Shown here one piece after another: positions 40,086 to 52,051 of a stretch of 64,000 bases of DNA; the first letter of the stretch is position 1; every line of letters begins with the position of its first letter. The notes beneath the pieces were generated by a model. The model was not told where the DNA came from. It saw nothing but the letters and a program-made list of their open reading frames with translations, and made no database searches. Origin of the DNA: Methylobacterium sp. J-048 (GTDB taxonomy: Bacteria; Pseudomonadota; Alphaproteobacteria; Rhizobiales; Beijerinckiaceae); the NCBI RefSeq assembly GCF_022829515.1, contig NZ_JAKSYL010000056.1, forward strand, positions 62,001-126,000, in the 5' to 3' direction. The position numbers were made by a program, and so were the translations under genes.

Positions 40086-40526
40086 CTAACCGGGGATGCC
40101 CAGAACCCGGCGCGCCTCGGTCAGAAGCACCGCGTGCCGGGCCGCGCCGGGGCCGTCGGTCGGCGCCTCGCGCCCGGCCCGGGCGATGATCTCTTGGAAC
40201 CGGCGCCGGTCGAGCGACCGGCTGCCGATGCTGTCGAGCACGGCGCCGAGCACGCTCCGGACGGCCTCGGTGCGCTCGTCGGCCTCGGCCAGCGCTTCCG
40301 CGGAGGCCGCGCTCGTCCGGGCTTCCGCGAGGTCGGCCTCCAGGGCGTTCACCTGGGTGCGGACGCCCGCCAGCTCGGCCGCGAGACGCTGCGCGTCCTG
40401 CCAGGCCAAGTCGTGCTGGTGCGTGCGCAGGGCGAGCAGCACCTTGAGCGACGCCGCGTCCTCACGCGCGGCCTCCAGCTTGGCCTGTGCCGCACGCAGG
40501 TCGTTCAGCAAGTCCTGAGCGAGCAT
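40086..40526 (-). CDS. Coiled-coil hypothetical protein
   Basis: 146 residues from the ATG at 40526; the frame is open upstream to 40802 but runs antisense to the Nfu gene there. Residues 5-90 are a continuous heptad coiled coil ('LRAAQAKLEAAREDAASLKV', 'ALEADLAEARTSAASAEALA'). The C-terminus is basic. Lies just outside the candidate right attachment core, so probably host DNA; function unknown. Confidence 0.6.
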   Translation of the reverse strand: MLAQDLLNDLRAAQAKLEAAREDAASLKVLLALRTHQHDLAWQDAQRLAAELAGVRTQVNALEADLAEARTSAASAEALAEADERTEAVRSVLGAVLDSIGSRSLDRRRFQEIIARAGREAPTDGPGAARHAVLLTEARRVLGIPG

Positions 40527-40722
40527 CCCATCCCCGGTTACATCCACTGCCGGCTCCGTCAGCCTATCGGTTGGCCCGTCCTGAAGGGGCGTGGCGCGAA
40601 TGTCCACTCTCCAGGCGCTCAGGCCCGGTTGAGAAAATCCACCCGCCGGTCCACATGGAAGGAAGCACCGCGCGGTGCCTGTCCCGGCCGGCCTTGAACC
40701 GGCGCAGCGGAGTTCGCCGACC

Positions 40723-41289
40723 ATGTTCATCCAGACCGAAGCCACGCCGAACCCGGCGACCCTCAAGTTCCTCCCCGGCCGCGTCGTCCTGCCCGAAGCC
40801 ACCTTCGAGGCGCGGGATGCGGAGACCGCCGAGCGTTCCCCCCTCGCCTCCGCGCTGTTCGCCGTTCCCGGCGTCGCTGGCGTCTATTTCGGCCACGACT
40901 TCGTCTCCGTCACCAAGGCGGAGGACGGTTCCGAATGGGCGCAGGTGAAGCCCGCCGTGCTCGGCGCGATCATGGAGCACTTCCAGTCCGGCGCCCCGGT
41001 GATGGCCGAAGGCGGCCTCGACGATCAGGGCGGCGAGGACGAGTTCTACGACGCCGCCGACCACGATACCGTCGTGACCATCAAGGACCTGCTGGAGACC
41101 CGGGTCCGCCCTGCCGTGGCCGGCGACGGCGGCGACATCACCTTCCGCGGCTACAAGGAAGGCGTGGTCTATCTGGAGATGAAGGGCGCCTGTTCGGGCT
41201 GCCCCTCCTCCACCGCCACCCTGCGGCACGGCGTGCAGAACCTGTTCCGGCACTTCCTGCCGGAGATCCGCGAGGTCCAGGCGGTCTGA
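40723..41289 (+). CDS. NifU-like iron-sulfur scaffold (Nfu type)
   Basis: 188 residues. An N-terminal Nfu domain ('MFIQTEATPNPATLKFLPGR', 'YFGHDFVSVTKAED') and a C-terminal NifU domain with the cluster-binding CxxC ('GACSGCPSS', Cys157 and Cys160) near 'PAVAGDGGDI'. It carries a transient [4Fe-4S] cluster to target enzymes in the cytoplasm. The ATG at 40723 is the family start. Followed by an intrinsic terminator at 41317, so it is transcribed alone. Confidence 0.95.
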   Translation: MFIQTEATPNPATLKFLPGRVVLPEATFEARDAETAERSPLASALFAVPGVAGVYFGHDFVSVTKAEDGSEWAQVKPAVLGAIMEHFQSGAPVMAEGGLDDQGGEDEFYDAADHDTVVTIKDLLETRVRPAVAGDGGDITFRGYKEGVVYLEMKGACSGCPSSTATLRHGVQNLFRHFLPEIREVQAV

Positions 41290-41316
41290 AGACCAATTCA
41301 GACGCAGTCAGGACCG

Positions 41317-41350
41317 ACGCCGGCGGCCTCGAAACCGCCGGCGTTTTCGT
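41317..41350 (+). terminator. Intrinsic terminator after the Nfu gene
   Basis: 'acgccggcgg' (41317-41326) pairs with 'ccgccggcgt' (41335-41344) over 'cctcgaaa', followed by 'tttcgtg'. Confidence 0.8.
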
Positions 41351-41722
41351 GTTCCGTCGCCGGCCTGGAGCGACATGATCGGATGCTTTCACGGACGCAC
41401 AATCCCGGACACATCCAAAACCGTTTTCCGTGCTGAAATCCCTCGGCCTTGCTTGTTGCGGACTTACGCAGACCGATTGATAAGATATGCCTGACTGGTT
41501 CCGGGTACGGTAAATAGTCTGATATCAATATAAAAGTTGGAGTATTAAATTTAGAGCTCGTTTTTCAGCTCTGCAGCCGCGCGTATCGATCTACGACGAA
41601 AGCTTTCGATAGAAGAAATCACCATACCATTGCGGTGTCGCGATAGGGCGAAGTTTTACGGCTCGGCCTTGACGTAAGGTTTCATCGGGTTGTTCGTATC
41701 CGGCGGTTTCCCGGGGATTCGC
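41351..41722. other. Intergenic stretch upstream of the chemoreceptor
   Basis: About 370 bases, noticeably AT-richer between 41500 and 41580. It probably holds the chemoreceptor promoter. No gene, repeat or RNA recognised. Confidence 0.5.
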
Positions 41723-43414
41723 ATGAACCTGCTCAGCCGCACGAACATCGTCACGAAAATGCTCGCGATCAATCTGATCATCGCGGTGATCGTGGGCGGT
41801 TGCATCTGGTTCGCGCAGTCCCGGATGACGGTGATCGACCAGATCTACACGAGTCTGATCGCCCGGGAGGCCAAGGCCGTGTCGAACGTGCGGCGCAGCA
41901 ACCGCTTGCACAACACTCTGAACTATCTGACATTCCGGACGATCGCCGAGACCGATCCGGAGCAGATCCGCCAAGCTGCTGCGCAATTCGACGTCATTGT
42001 CGCGCAGACCGACAAGACCTTGTCGGATCTCGCCGCGCAGGTGCCGGCCTTCGCGGACTTAATCCAGGCGCAACGCGCACGCACCGCACGCTTCGTGGCG
42101 GAAGCGTCCGAAGTGCGGCGCCTGGCGATTGCTGGAGAGACCAGCGCCGCGCTGAAGCTGGCGCATGAGAAGAGCGAGCCGATCTTCGCCACCCTTGGGG
42201 TCGAGGGCACCAAGCTCGGCGATGCCATCGAAGACTACATGCGCAAGCGTTCGAACGACCTCACCGACGAGACCAACGCGACGCGCTACAGCCTGATCGG
42301 CTTCGGAGCCCTCGGCCTGTTCATCGGCATCCTGTGCTCCCTCCTGGTCTCGACCGTGGGCATCACGCGGCCGCTCGGCCGCCTGGTCGCGGTGCTCCAG
42401 CGTATGGCCAAGGGTGAGACCGAGGCCGAGATCGCGGAGGCGCGCCGGGGCGACGAGATCGGCGCGGTCGGACGGGCCGTGGAGGGCATCAAGGCCATGG
42501 TCGTGCAGAAGGCCGCCGAGGAGGCCGAGCTCAAGCGGAAGGCCGACGAAGCCGCGGCCGAGGAGCGGCGGCGTACCATGGTTGAGCTGGCCGATCATTT
42601 CGAGGAGGCGGTGGGCGGCATCGTCGGCCGGGTCTCGACCTCGGCCACCGAGCTTCAGAGCACGGCCCAGACCATGACCGCCACCGCGACCCAGACCGCC
42701 GGCCAGACCACGAATGTCGCGTCCGCGGCCGAGGAAGCCGCCGCCAACGTCAACACCGTGGCGGCGGCGGCCGAGGAACTCGGATCCTCGATCGGCGAGA
42801 TCGGTCGCCAGGTCGAGGGCGCGTCCGAGCTGGCTCAGCGGACGGTGGGTGAGGCCGACCAGACCGGCGCCCTGATGCAGGAACTGAGCAGTTCCGTGGC
42901 GCGGATCGGCGACGTGGTCGGGCTGATCGCGTCGATCGCCAGCCAGACCAACCTTCTGGCGCTGAACGCGACGATCGAGGCGGCCCGCGCCGGCGAGGCG
43001 GGGCGCGGCTTCGCGGTGGTCGCGGCCGAGGTGAAGGCGCTGGCCGAACAGACCGCCAAGGCCACCGACGAGATCGCCGCGCAGATCGGCCGGGTCCAGG
43101 GCGCTACCGGCCAAGCGGCGTCGGCGATCACCACGATCACCGGGCTGATCCGCGAGATCAACGGCGTGGCGACGAGCATCGCCGCCGCCGTCGAGGAGCA
43201 GGGCGCAGCGACGCAGGAGATCGTCCGCAACGTCGCCCAGGCGGCCAGCGGCACCGGCGAGGTGACGCACAACATCGTCGGGGTGGCGAAGGCCTCCGAG
43301 GCGACCGGTTCGGCGGCCACCCACGTGCTGGCCTCGGCGTCGGAGCTGTCCCGGCAATCCGAGCAGCTGAATACCGAGGTTCGCGGCTTCCTGACGGTCG
43401 TCCGGGCGGCCTGA
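41723..43414 (+). CDS. Methyl-accepting chemotaxis protein
   Basis: 563 residues from the ATG at 41723 ('[20 protein letters not shown]'). First membrane helix about 14-32, a periplasmic four-helix-bundle-type sensor to about 190, second helix about 190-212, HAMP ('[20 protein letters not shown]'), then a long coiled signalling domain with the invariant tip '[20 protein letters not shown]' followed by '[15 protein letters not shown]'. No CheB/CheR pentapeptide at the C-terminus. Ligand unknown. Monocistronic by spacing. Confidence 0.95.
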   Translation: MNLLSRTNIVTKMLAINLIIAVIVGGCIWFAQSRMTVIDQIYTSLIAREAKAVSNVRRSNRLHNTLNYLTFRTIAETDPEQIRQAAAQFDVIVAQTDKTLSDLAAQVPAFADLIQAQRARTARFVAEASEVRRLAIAGETSAALKLAHEKSEPIFATLGVEGTKLGDAIEDYMRKRSNDLTDETNATRYSLIGFGALGLFIGILCSLLVSTVGITRPLGRLVAVLQRMAKGETEAEIAEARRGDEIGAVGRAVEGIKAMVVQKAAEEAELKRKADEAAAEERRRTMVELADHFEEAVGGIVGRVSTSATELQSTAQTMTATATQTAGQTTNVASAAEEAAANVNTVAAAAEELGSSIGEIGRQVEGASELAQRTVGEADQTGALMQELSSSVARIGDVVGLIASIASQTNLLALNATIEAARAGEAGRGFAVVAAEVKALAEQTAKATDEIAAQIGRVQGATGQAASAITTITGLIREINGVATSIAAAVEEQGAATQEIVRNVAQAASGTGEVTHNIVGVAKASEATGSAATHVLASASELSRQSEQLNTEVRGFLTVVRAA

Positions 43415-43477
43415 GGGCTGACGCGCCCGCTGACCGGCGCAAGCCGGCAACACTTCACCGCCAACGCGGTTCTCACC

Positions 43478-43509
43478 GCCGCCCCGCGCTGACGGCGCGG
43501 CGGATTTGT
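43478..43509 (+). terminator. GC-rich terminator-like hairpin
   Basis: 'ccgccgccccgcgc' near 43478 pairs imperfectly with 'ggcgcggcgg' ending at 43503, followed by 'atttgttc'. It separates the chemoreceptor gene from the tsaB cluster. Confidence 0.55.
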
Positions 43510-43586
43510 TCTAACGCTAGGGTCTTCGCGCTCTTCGGGGCAGAATGGGAGCGGTCGCCGGTCCGGACCGGCATGCGGGAGTGGGC

Positions 43587-44261
43587 GTGCGTATCCTAGC
43601 CATCGACACAGCGCTGGACCTGTGCGCCGCCTGCGTCGCCGCGGACGATGCCGACGCGCCGCTCTCGGCCGAGTCGCTGCCGATGGTGCGCGGGCACGCC
43701 GAAGCGCTGCTGCCGCTGATCGAGAGGGTGATCTCCCGGGTCGAGGGCGGCTTCGCGGCGATCGATCGCATCGCGGTCACGGTCGGGCCCGGCAGCTATA
43801 CCGGATTGCGGGTCGGCCTCTCGGCGGCCAGGGCCATCGGGCTCGCCACCGGCAAGCCGGTGGTCGGCGTCGGCACCCTCTCGGCCCTTTTGGCGCCGCT
43901 GCTGGCGGATTCCGGCGAGGGCGTGATCGCGGCTGCGATCGATGCCCGGCACGGCGCCGTCTACGTCCAGGCGCTCGGCCCGAGCGACGGCCTTGCCCCG
44001 GCCCACCTGCCGGTGGAGATTGCCGCGGAACGGCTCGGAGCCGGCCCCGTGGTGCTCACCGGCTCGGGTGCGCCCCTGGTCGCGGCCGCCCTGGCCGCGC
44101 GTGGCGTCACCGCGCGGGTCGCCGGCCTCGGCGCGCCCGACATCACCGCCGTCGCGTCGCTGGGCCTCGTGGCCGATCCGGCCCAGGCCCTGCCGCGGCC
44201 GCTCTACCTCCGCGGGCCCGATGCCCGGCCCCAGGACCATGCCAGGATCGCGCGGCAATGA
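43587..44261 (+). CDS. tsaB: tRNA threonylcarbamoyladenosine biosynthesis protein TsaB
   Basis: 224 residues from a GTG at 43587 ('VRILAIDTALDLCAACVAAD'), preceded by GGGAG; an ATG at 43545 would add 14 non-conserved residues. 'VGPGSYTGLRVGLSAARAIG' is the family signature. TsaB dimerises with TsaD to add threonylcarbamoyl to A37 of ANN-decoding tRNAs. Overlaps rimI by four bases and begins the conserved alphaproteobacterial cluster running to lnt. Confidence 0.94.
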   Translation: MRILAIDTALDLCAACVAADDADAPLSAESLPMVRGHAEALLPLIERVISRVEGGFAAIDRIAVTVGPGSYTGLRVGLSAARAIGLATGKPVVGVGTLSALLAPLLADSGEGVIAAAIDARHGAVYVQALGPSDGLAPAHLPVEIAAERLGAGPVVLTGSGAPLVAAALAARGVTARVAGLGAPDITAVASLGLVADPAQALPRPLYLRGPDARPQDHARIARQ

Positions 44262-44773
44262 CGCGGCCCCTCCCGTTCTGGCCGCTGGACTGGTGGGCCG
44301 CCTGGTGGGACGCCCTCACCCCGGCGCCCTACGTCGCGCCCCTCAGGGACGCCGCGCAGGCGCCGGCCCTTGCCCGGCTCCACTCTACGGCGTTCGCCCG
44401 GCCCTGGGACGCCCACGAGTTCGAGCGCATGCTGTGCGAGCGCTCGACCCAGGCGCATGCTTTGTGGCGGGCCGGGACGCTCCAGGGCTTCGTCCTGTCG
44501 CGGCGCGCGGCCGATGAGGCCGAAATCCTGACCGTGGTGCTGTCGCCGACGCTGCGCGGCGGCGGCCATAGCCGCCGGCTCCTGCGCGAGCATCTCTCCA
44601 GCTTGGCGCATTCCGGGATCGCCCGGGTGCATCTGGAGGTCGACGAGGGCAACACCCCCGCGCTCAAGCTCTACGCCCGCCACGGCTTCCGCAAGGTCGG
44701 CGAGCGCACCGGCTATTACCTCAAGGCCGACGGCAGCCGGGCGACCGCGCTGACCATGAGCGCCGACCTGTAA
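44258..44773 (+). CDS. rimI: Ribosomal protein S18-alanine N-acetyltransferase (RimI-like)
   Basis: 171-residue GNAT acetyltransferase. 'RPWDAHEFERML' and 'VVLSPTLRGGGHSRRLLREH' (acetyl-CoA loop, with an RGGGHS variant of the usual R/QxxGxG/A) and 'VHLEVDEGNTPALKLYARHG' plus 'FRKVGERTGYY' are typical of RimI. Starts within the tsaB stop (ATGA). The N-terminal 30 residues are Trp-rich and longer than in Escherichia coli RimI. Confidence 0.9.
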   Translation: MTRPLPFWPLDWWAAWWDALTPAPYVAPLRDAAQAPALARLHSTAFARPWDAHEFERMLCERSTQAHALWRAGTLQGFVLSRRAADEAEILTVVLSPTLRGGGHSRRLLREHLSSLAHSGIARVHLEVDEGNTPALKLYARHGFRKVGERTGYYLKADGSRATALTMSADL

Positions 44774-44777
44774 CGGC

Positions 44778-45647
44778 GTGAGCCGGTCCGGCGTCATCGC
44801 GCGGGTCGCGGCCCTCGCCCTCGCCTTCCTGGTGCTGGCGCCGCCGCATTGGGTCGCCCTGCGGCTGCTCGGCCGCCGCCCGACCCTGGCGCCGGTCTTG
44901 TTCCACCGTTTCTTCCTGTGGCTGTTCTCGGTCCGGGTGACGCAGAGCGGCACGCCGCCAGAATCCGGCGAGGCGGCCCTGGTGCTGGCCAACCACGTGT
45001 CGTGGCTCGACATCGTCGCGATCGGGTCGCTGCGGCCGCTCTCCTTCGTGGCGAAGTCGGAGATCGCCGGCTGGCCGGTGATCGGCGGCCTCGCGGCGCT
45101 CCAGCGCACGATCTACATCGACCGCCAGCGCCGGGGCGCCACCGCCACGGTCAGCGCCGCCATGGGCCATCGCCTGGCCGAGGGCGAGCTGGTGGTCCTG
45201 TTCGCGGAAGGCACCACCGGCGACGGCAACCGGCTGCTGCCGTTCCGCTCCGCGCTGGTCGGCGCGGCCCGCGCCGCGCTGCAGGCCGAGGCTGGGCGGG
45301 GCCGCGTCCGCCTCCAGCCGCTCGCCATCGCCTATCCCCGACGCAACGGCCTGCCGGTGGTGCGCTCCGAGCGCTCCGAGATCGCCTGGTATGGCGATAT
45401 GGAACTGGCGCCGCATCTGGCCGCCTTCGTGAATGGCGGGCCGATCGACGTCCACGTGGTCTGGGGCCAGCCGATCGCCTTCGAGGCGTCGACCGACCGG
45501 AAGGCCGCCACTGCCGCTGCCGAGGCCGAGGTGCGCGCCGCCCTCCAGGGCATCCTGACTGGCCGCGGCGAGGCTCAGCCCACGGCCGGCACCCGCCCGG
45601 CCGCCCCCGGTCTCGACCTCGGTAGCTCTGAGATCGCGACGGTCTGA
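44778..45647 (+). CDS. 1-acyl-sn-glycerol-3-phosphate acyltransferase (PlsC-like)
   Basis: 289 residues from a GTG at 44778. N-terminal membrane helix, then the acyltransferase blocks: 'NHVSWLDIV' (HX4D catalytic motif), 'GWPVIGGLAALQRTIYIDR', and 'FAEGTTGDGNRLLPFRSAL' (block III, FAEGT in place of FPEGT). It acylates lysophosphatidate in phospholipid synthesis, although the order tsaB-rimI-plsC-miaB makes a lyso-ornithine-lipid type acyltransferase (OlsA) an alternative. Confidence 0.9.
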   Translation: MSRSGVIARVAALALAFLVLAPPHWVALRLLGRRPTLAPVLFHRFFLWLFSVRVTQSGTPPESGEAALVLANHVSWLDIVAIGSLRPLSFVAKSEIAGWPVIGGLAALQRTIYIDRQRRGATATVSAAMGHRLAEGELVVLFAEGTTGDGNRLLPFRSALVGAARAALQAEAGRGRVRLQPLAIAYPRRNGLPVVRSERSEIAWYGDMELAPHLAAFVNGGPIDVHVVWGQPIAFEASTDRKAATAAAEAEVRAALQGILTGRGEAQPTAGTRPAAPGLDLGSSEIATV

Positions 45648-45679
45648 GGCTTTTCCCGGTGCGCTTCAGTCGTTCGCGC

Positions 45680-45765
45680 CATTGCGAGCGCAGCGAAGCA
45701 ACCCGGTGACGCGCTACGTCCTCCAGTCGCCCGCTGCCCTGAGTTGCTTGGCTGCGCTCGCAATG
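45680..45765. repeat. Inverted repeat, dispersed type
   Basis: 'cattgcgagcgcagcgaagc' plus 'aac' (45680-45702) pairs with 45743-45765 with one mismatch over a 40-base loop. This 'cattgcgagc...gctcgcaatg' element is a familiar dispersed repeat of rhizobial genomes. It sits between plsC and the lactate permease gene. Confidence 0.75.
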
Positions 45766-45898
45766 ACGGTCGAGCCCGCGACTGCGAGAACCTGGTAAAA
45801 CCACCCCCTGAATACAGGATGCATGTCTGTTGAGCGGCTGGTGTCCCTCTGCTAGCTAGGCCGAAACCCGTGAAGTCGGGATACTGGGAGGACGCCCG

Positions 45899-47632
<1,734 letters not shown>

Positions 47633-47691
47633 CGACGGGGCGGCGGGCAGGCCCCGCCGCCTCCCCTGCCCTGGGCTCTCGATCCTGGATT

Positions 47692-47734
47692 CGAAAGGTC
47701 CGAGACCTTTCGCGGGTCCAGGGCAGAGCCCTGG
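47692..47734. repeat. Paired small palindromes (REP-like) after lldP
   Basis: 'cgaaaggtc' (47692-47700) pairs with 'gacctttcg' (47704-47712), and 'ccagggc' (47718-47724) with 'gccctgg' (47728-47734). The surrounding 100 bases are rich in similar GC palindromes. It could terminate lldP or belong to a dispersed repeat family. Confidence 0.65.
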
Positions 47735-47896
47735 GGTCTCGGGGGGCAGCCCCTCAAAGGGCACGCCCTCTGGAAACCCCGTTCTGCCGTGGGTGTCGCG
47801 ACGGCCCGCGCGATCCGTGCTACAGGCTCCCGCCCGCCGGTCCGCATAGGATCGGAGCGGGCCCATGGGGAAGCGGACGGTTTAGGGCGGAACGCG

Positions 47897-49234
47897 TTGA
47901 AGAAGGCCTTCGTCAAATCCTACGGTTGCCAGATGAACGCCTACGACGCGGCTCGCATGGCCGACGTGCTGGGCGCTGAAGGGTTCGTGGCGACCGATTC
48001 GGTGGAGGAGGCCGATGTCGTCGTCCTCAACACCTGCCACATCCGCGAGAAGGCCGCCGAGAAGGTCTATTCCGAGCTCGGACGTCTGCGCGTCCTGAAG
48101 GGCGAGCGGCAGGCCCGCGGCCTCGACACGCGCATCGTCGTCGCCGGCTGCGTCGCCCAGGCCGAGGGCGCCGAGATCCAGGCGCGCCAGCCCGCGGTGG
48201 ACGTGGTGGTCGGCCCGCAGAGCTACCACCGCCTGCCGGACCTCCTGGCCCGCTCCCGTGAAGGTCGGGTGGTCGATACGGAGTTCCCGGTCGAGGACAA
48301 GTTCACGCACCTCCCCCGGCGCCGGATGTCCGGGCCGACGGCCTTCCTCACCGTGCAGGAGGGCTGCGACAAGTTCTGCGCCTTCTGCGTGGTGCCCTAT
48401 ACCCGCGGCGCCGAGGTCTCGCGCCCGGTGGCGGCGGTGCTGGCCGAAGCCCAGAGGCTTGCCGAGGGCGGCGCCCGCGAGGTCACGCTGATTGGCCAGA
48501 ACGTCAACGGTTATCACGGTCTCGGTCCCGACGGTTCGCCGGTTGGGCTCGCCGAACTCGTTCGGGCCGTTGCAAAAATCCCCGGGCTCGCGCGGATCCG
48601 CTACACCACGAGCCATCCCAACGATTTCGACGACGCGCTGGTCCGCGCCCATGCCGAGGTGCCGGCCCTGATGCCCTACCTGCACCTGCCGGTGCAGTCG
48701 GGCTCGGACCGGATCCTCGCCGCGATGAACCGGAAGCACACCCGCGACCAGTATCGCCGCCTGATCGCCCGCGTGCGTGCCGCCCGGCCGGACGTCGCCC
48801 TGTCCTCCGACTTCATCGTCGGCTTCCCGGGCGAGACCGATGCCGACTTCGCCGACACCCTGGACTTGGTCCGCGAGATCGGCTTCGAGAGCGCGTTCTC
48901 GTTCAAGTACAGCCCCCGCCCCGGCACGCCGGCGGCCGAGCGTGCTGATAGCGTCCCGGAAGCGGTGATGGCGGAGCGGCTCGCCGAACTGCAGGCGCTG
49001 CTGGACGCGCAGCGCTACGCCTACCAGCGTGCTGCGGTCGGCCAGGTGTTCGACGTCCTGGTCGAGAAGGCAGGCCGGCATCCGGGTCAGGTCGCGGGCA
49101 AGACGCCGCACCTTCTGGCTGTGCAGTTCGACGCCGCGCCCCACCATATCGGGTCGGTCGTGCCGGTCCGGATCGTCCAGGCCAGCACCAACAGCCTGTT
49201 CGGGCAGCCGGCCTCCGAGGCCGTGGCGGCGTGA
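47897..49234 (+). CDS. miaB: tRNA-2-methylthio-N6-dimethylallyladenosine synthase
   Basis: 445 residues from a TTG at 47897 ('[20 protein letters not shown]'); upstream in-frame starts lack family similarity. MTTase domain with three cluster Cys ('SYGCQMN', 'NTCHIREKA', 'VAGCVAQAE'), radical-SAM 'CDKFCAFC', '[20 protein letters not shown]' and a C-terminal TRAM domain. It adds methylthio to i6A37 in tRNAs using two iron-sulfur clusters and S-adenosylmethionine. Confidence 0.95.
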   Translation: MKKAFVKSYGCQMNAYDAARMADVLGAEGFVATDSVEEADVVVLNTCHIREKAAEKVYSELGRLRVLKGERQARGLDTRIVVAGCVAQAEGAEIQARQPAVDVVVGPQSYHRLPDLLARSREGRVVDTEFPVEDKFTHLPRRRMSGPTAFLTVQEGCDKFCAFCVVPYTRGAEVSRPVAAVLAEAQRLAEGGAREVTLIGQNVNGYHGLGPDGSPVGLAELVRAVAKIPGLARIRYTTSHPNDFDDALVRAHAEVPALMPYLHLPVQSGSDRILAAMNRKHTRDQYRRLIARVRAARPDVALSSDFIVGFPGETDADFADTLDLVREIGFESAFSFKYSPRPGTPAAERADSVPEAVMAERLAELQALLDAQRYAYQRAAVGQVFDVLVEKAGRHPGQVAGKTPHLLAVQFDAAPHHIGSVVPVRIVQASTNSLFGQPASEAVAA

Positions 49235-49271
49235 GGATCGGATCGATGGGGATGGTGGTGAGGATCACAGG

Positions 49272-50378
49272 TTGAGCGCGTCGGACGGGTCTGGCGCGCG
49301 CGGCACCCTGAAGGGCCGCGGGCCGGCGGCCAGGCCGGCCGGATCGGACGAGACGGTCGAGGTGCCGCTGACCTTCGACGACAACCGCCTCGCGAGCCTC
49401 GTCTTCGGTCAATACGACCAGAACGTCGCCCATATCGAGCGCCGGCTCGACGTCACCGCCACGGCGCTCGGCAACCACCTTGTCATCAAGGGCTCGCCCG
49501 ATGCCGCCGAGAAGGCAAGGCGGGTGTTCCAGAAGCTCTACGCCCGGGTCCGCACTGGCGGCAGCACCCTGACGCTGGGCGATGTCGACGGGGCGATCCG
49601 CGAATCCACCGCCCAGGCCAGCCTGTTCCCCGCCGAGGCGATCGCCGCCGAGGCCGACAAGCCGCATTTCGAGCAGATCGCCACCCGCCGCCGCGGCGCG
49701 GTGCGGGCGCGCAACCCGGCGCAGGACCAGTACATCAAGCTCCTGCGCGCCAACGAACTGGTCTTCGCGGAAGGACCGGCCGGTACCGGCAAGACCTGGC
49801 TGGCGGTGGGCCACGCCGTGTCCCTGCTCGAGCAGGGCCATGCCGAGCGGCTGATCCTGTCCCGCCCGGCGGTCGAGGCCGGCGAGCGCCTGGGCTTCCT
49901 CCCGGGCGACATGCGCGACAAGGTCGATCCGTATCTCCGCCCGATCTATGACGCCCTCTACGACTTCATGGAGGCGCGCCATGTCGACCGCGGCCTGCAG
50001 ACCGGCATCATCGAGATCGCGCCGCTCGCCTTCATGCGCGGGCGCACGCTCACCAACGCCGTGGTGCTCCTCGACGAGGCGCAGAACACCACCTCCATGC
50101 AGATGAAGATGTTCTTGACCCGCCTCGGCGAAAACTCGCGCATGATCATCACCGGCGATCCGAGCCAGGTCGACCTGCCGCCGGGCCAGAAATCCGGCTT
50201 GGTCGAAGCTGTGAAGGTGCTCGACGGCGTTGAGGGGATCGGCCGCGTGACCTTCAAGGACGTGGACGTGGTCCGCCACGACCTCGTGCGCCGGATCGTC
50301 ACCGCCTACGAGCACGCCTCCCACGGCGAGGGTGATTCCGACCGCAATCCCAACCCCCGGCGCCGGCCCCTGGCGTGA
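49272..50378 (+). CDS. PhoH-family ATPase (YbeZ)
   Basis: About 368 residues from a TTG at 49272 ('[20 protein letters not shown]'). KH-like N-terminal part ('[20 protein letters not shown]'), Walker A '[11 protein letters not shown]', and Walker B '[13 protein letters not shown]', then '[20 protein letters not shown]'. PhoH/YbeZ proteins are ATPases linked to YbeY in ribosome and RNA quality control. Its last four bases overlap ybeY. Confidence 0.93.
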   Translation: MSASDGSGARGTLKGRGPAARPAGSDETVEVPLTFDDNRLASLVFGQYDQNVAHIERRLDVTATALGNHLVIKGSPDAAEKARRVFQKLYARVRTGGSTLTLGDVDGAIRESTAQASLFPAEAIAAEADKPHFEQIATRRRGAVRARNPAQDQYIKLLRANELVFAEGPAGTGKTWLAVGHAVSLLEQGHAERLILSRPAVEAGERLGFLPGDMRDKVDPYLRPIYDALYDFMEARHVDRGLQTGIIEIAPLAFMRGRTLTNAVVLLDEAQNTTSMQMKMFLTRLGENSRMIITGDPSQVDLPPGQKSGLVEAVKVLDGVEGIGRVTFKDVDVVRHDLVRRIVTAYEHASHGEGDSDRNPNPRRRPLA

Positions 50379-50860
50379 GCATGCCTCACGACATCGACAT
50401 TTCTGTCGAGGACGAACGTTGGGAAACTGCGATCCCGGATCTCGAATCGCTCGTCATCCGTGCTGTCGAGGCCGGGCTCGCCGCCGCCCCCGCGCCGCCG
50501 GACGGCCCCGTGGAGGTCAGCGTCATGCTGACCGACGATGTCACCGTTCAGGAGCTCAACCGCACCTGGCGCGGCAAGGACAAGCCGACCAACGTGCTGT
50601 CCTTCCCGGCCGCGCCGCAGCCCCGCCATGCGGGCGCCGCGCTGCCGTTGGGCGATGTGGTCCTTGCCTACGAGACCCTTGTGCGCGAAAGTGCGGAGCA
50701 GTCGAAGCCGCTCCAGAATCACCTCGCGCACCTCCTCGTCCATGGCACCCTGCATTGTCTCGGTCAGGACCACGAGATCGGCGAGGCCGAGGCCGAGGCC
50801 ATGGAAGCGCTCGAAGTCGCGGCCCTCGCGACCTTGGGCATTTCCGATCCTTATGCCTGA
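50375..50860 (+). CDS. ybeY: Endoribonuclease / rRNA maturation factor YbeY
   Basis: 161 residues from a GTG at 50375, overlapping the phoH stop (GTGA); an ATG six bases later is the alternative. The zinc motif H-x3-H-x5-H is '[11 protein letters not shown]', and '[18 protein letters not shown]' is the other conserved block. It matures 16S rRNA ends and takes part in late 70S ribosome quality control. Confidence 0.95.
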   Translation: MSMPHDIDISVEDERWETAIPDLESLVIRAVEAGLAAAPAPPDGPVEVSVMLTDDVTVQELNRTWRGKDKPTNVLSFPAAPQPRHAGAALPLGDVVLAYETLVRESAEQSKPLQNHLAHLLVHGTLHCLGQDHEIGEAEAEAMEALEVAALATLGISDPYA

Positions 50861-50896
50861 GCGGCCGATTCCCCACCGCCCCCAGATCCGAGAGAC

Positions 50897-52027
50897 ATGA
50901 GCAACGATCGAAGTCGCGGCGCGGCCCTGGCCGCGCCCAGTTCCACCGAGGGCGAGTCCCAGTCCCGGGAGCCCTGGTACGATCGCCTGTTGCAGGCGCT
51001 CCACCTCAAGCCGCGCGATTCGCTGCGCGAGGGCCTTGAGGAGGCGCTCGCCGAGCCCGATGCCGGCGAGAGCGGTCTCTCCCCCCTTGAGCGGATCATG
51101 CTCAAGAACGTGCTCGGATTGCACAAGGTGCGGGTCGACGACGTGATGGTCCCCCGGGCCGACATCGTCGCGGTGTCGAACGACACCAATCTCGGCGACC
51201 TGCTCAAGCTGTTCCGCACCGCCGGCCATTCCCGGCTACCGGTCTACGGTGAGACGCTCGACGACCCCCGCGGCATGGTCCACATCCGCGACCTGGTCGA
51301 TCACATCGCCGCCAAGGCCGAGCCGACCCGGCGCAGCCCCAGCACCGTCGCTGCGGCCCCGGTCGTCACGGCCGTGGAGGCCGAGGCCACCGTCGTGCCG
51401 CGGACCCGCCGCCAGCCGGTACGGCTCCCCCGGGCGCTGGATCTCGGCAAGGTCGATCTCACCACCACGCTGGCCGCCACCCGCATCCAGCGGCCGGTGC
51501 TGTTCGTGCCCCCCTCCATGCCGGCGATCGACCTGCTGGTGCGGATGCAGGCGACCCGGACCCACATGGCCCTGGTCATCGACGAGTACGGCGGGACCGA
51601 CGGGCTGATCTCGATCGAGGATCTGATCGAGGTCGTGGTCGGCGACATCGAGGACGAGCACGACGTCGCCGAGGCCAAGCAGGTCCAGCGGGTCGACGGC
51701 GAGGACGAGGTGTTCGTGGCGGATGCCCGCACGCCGCTGGCTGAAGTGTCCGAGGCCACCGGCGTGGATCTCGTCGCGGCGGTCGGCGACATGGCCGAGG
51801 AGATCGACACACTGGGCGGCATGATCGTCACCCTGGCCGGCCGGGTCCCGTCCCGCGGCGAGCTGATCACCGGGCCGGGCGACCTCGAATTCGAGGTGCT
51901 CGATGCCGATCCGCGTCGCCTCAAGCGCCTGCGCTTCCACAAGGGGCCGGCGCGGATCAGCAAGGTGGTGCCGCTGGCCCTGCCCCCGCCCGCCCCGTCG
52001 CCGGTCCCCGAGACGCCGCATCCATGA
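50897..52027 (+). CDS. CorC/HlyC-family CBS-domain protein
   Basis: 376 residues. No membrane domain (the DUF21 part is lacking), two CBS motifs ('[20 protein letters not shown]' and the region around '[20 protein letters not shown]'), and a C-terminal CorC_HlyC domain ('[20 protein letters not shown]'). An Ala/Pro/Arg-rich insertion lies between the CBS repeats (about residues 140-180). Its homologues are linked to magnesium/cobalt efflux, and its position before lnt is conserved in alphaproteobacteria. Confidence 0.92.
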   Translation: MSNDRSRGAALAAPSSTEGESQSREPWYDRLLQALHLKPRDSLREGLEEALAEPDAGESGLSPLERIMLKNVLGLHKVRVDDVMVPRADIVAVSNDTNLGDLLKLFRTAGHSRLPVYGETLDDPRGMVHIRDLVDHIAAKAEPTRRSPSTVAAAPVVTAVEAEATVVPRTRRQPVRLPRALDLGKVDLTTTLAATRIQRPVLFVPPSMPAIDLLVRMQATRTHMALVIDEYGGTDGLISIEDLIEVVVGDIEDEHDVAEAKQVQRVDGEDEVFVADARTPLAEVSEATGVDLVAAVGDMAEEIDTLGGMIVTLAGRVPSRGELITGPGDLEFEVLDADPRRLKRLRFHKGPARISKVVPLALPPPAPSPVPETPHP

Positions 52028-52051
52028 CGGTCATCGCGTGACGGGTGCTGA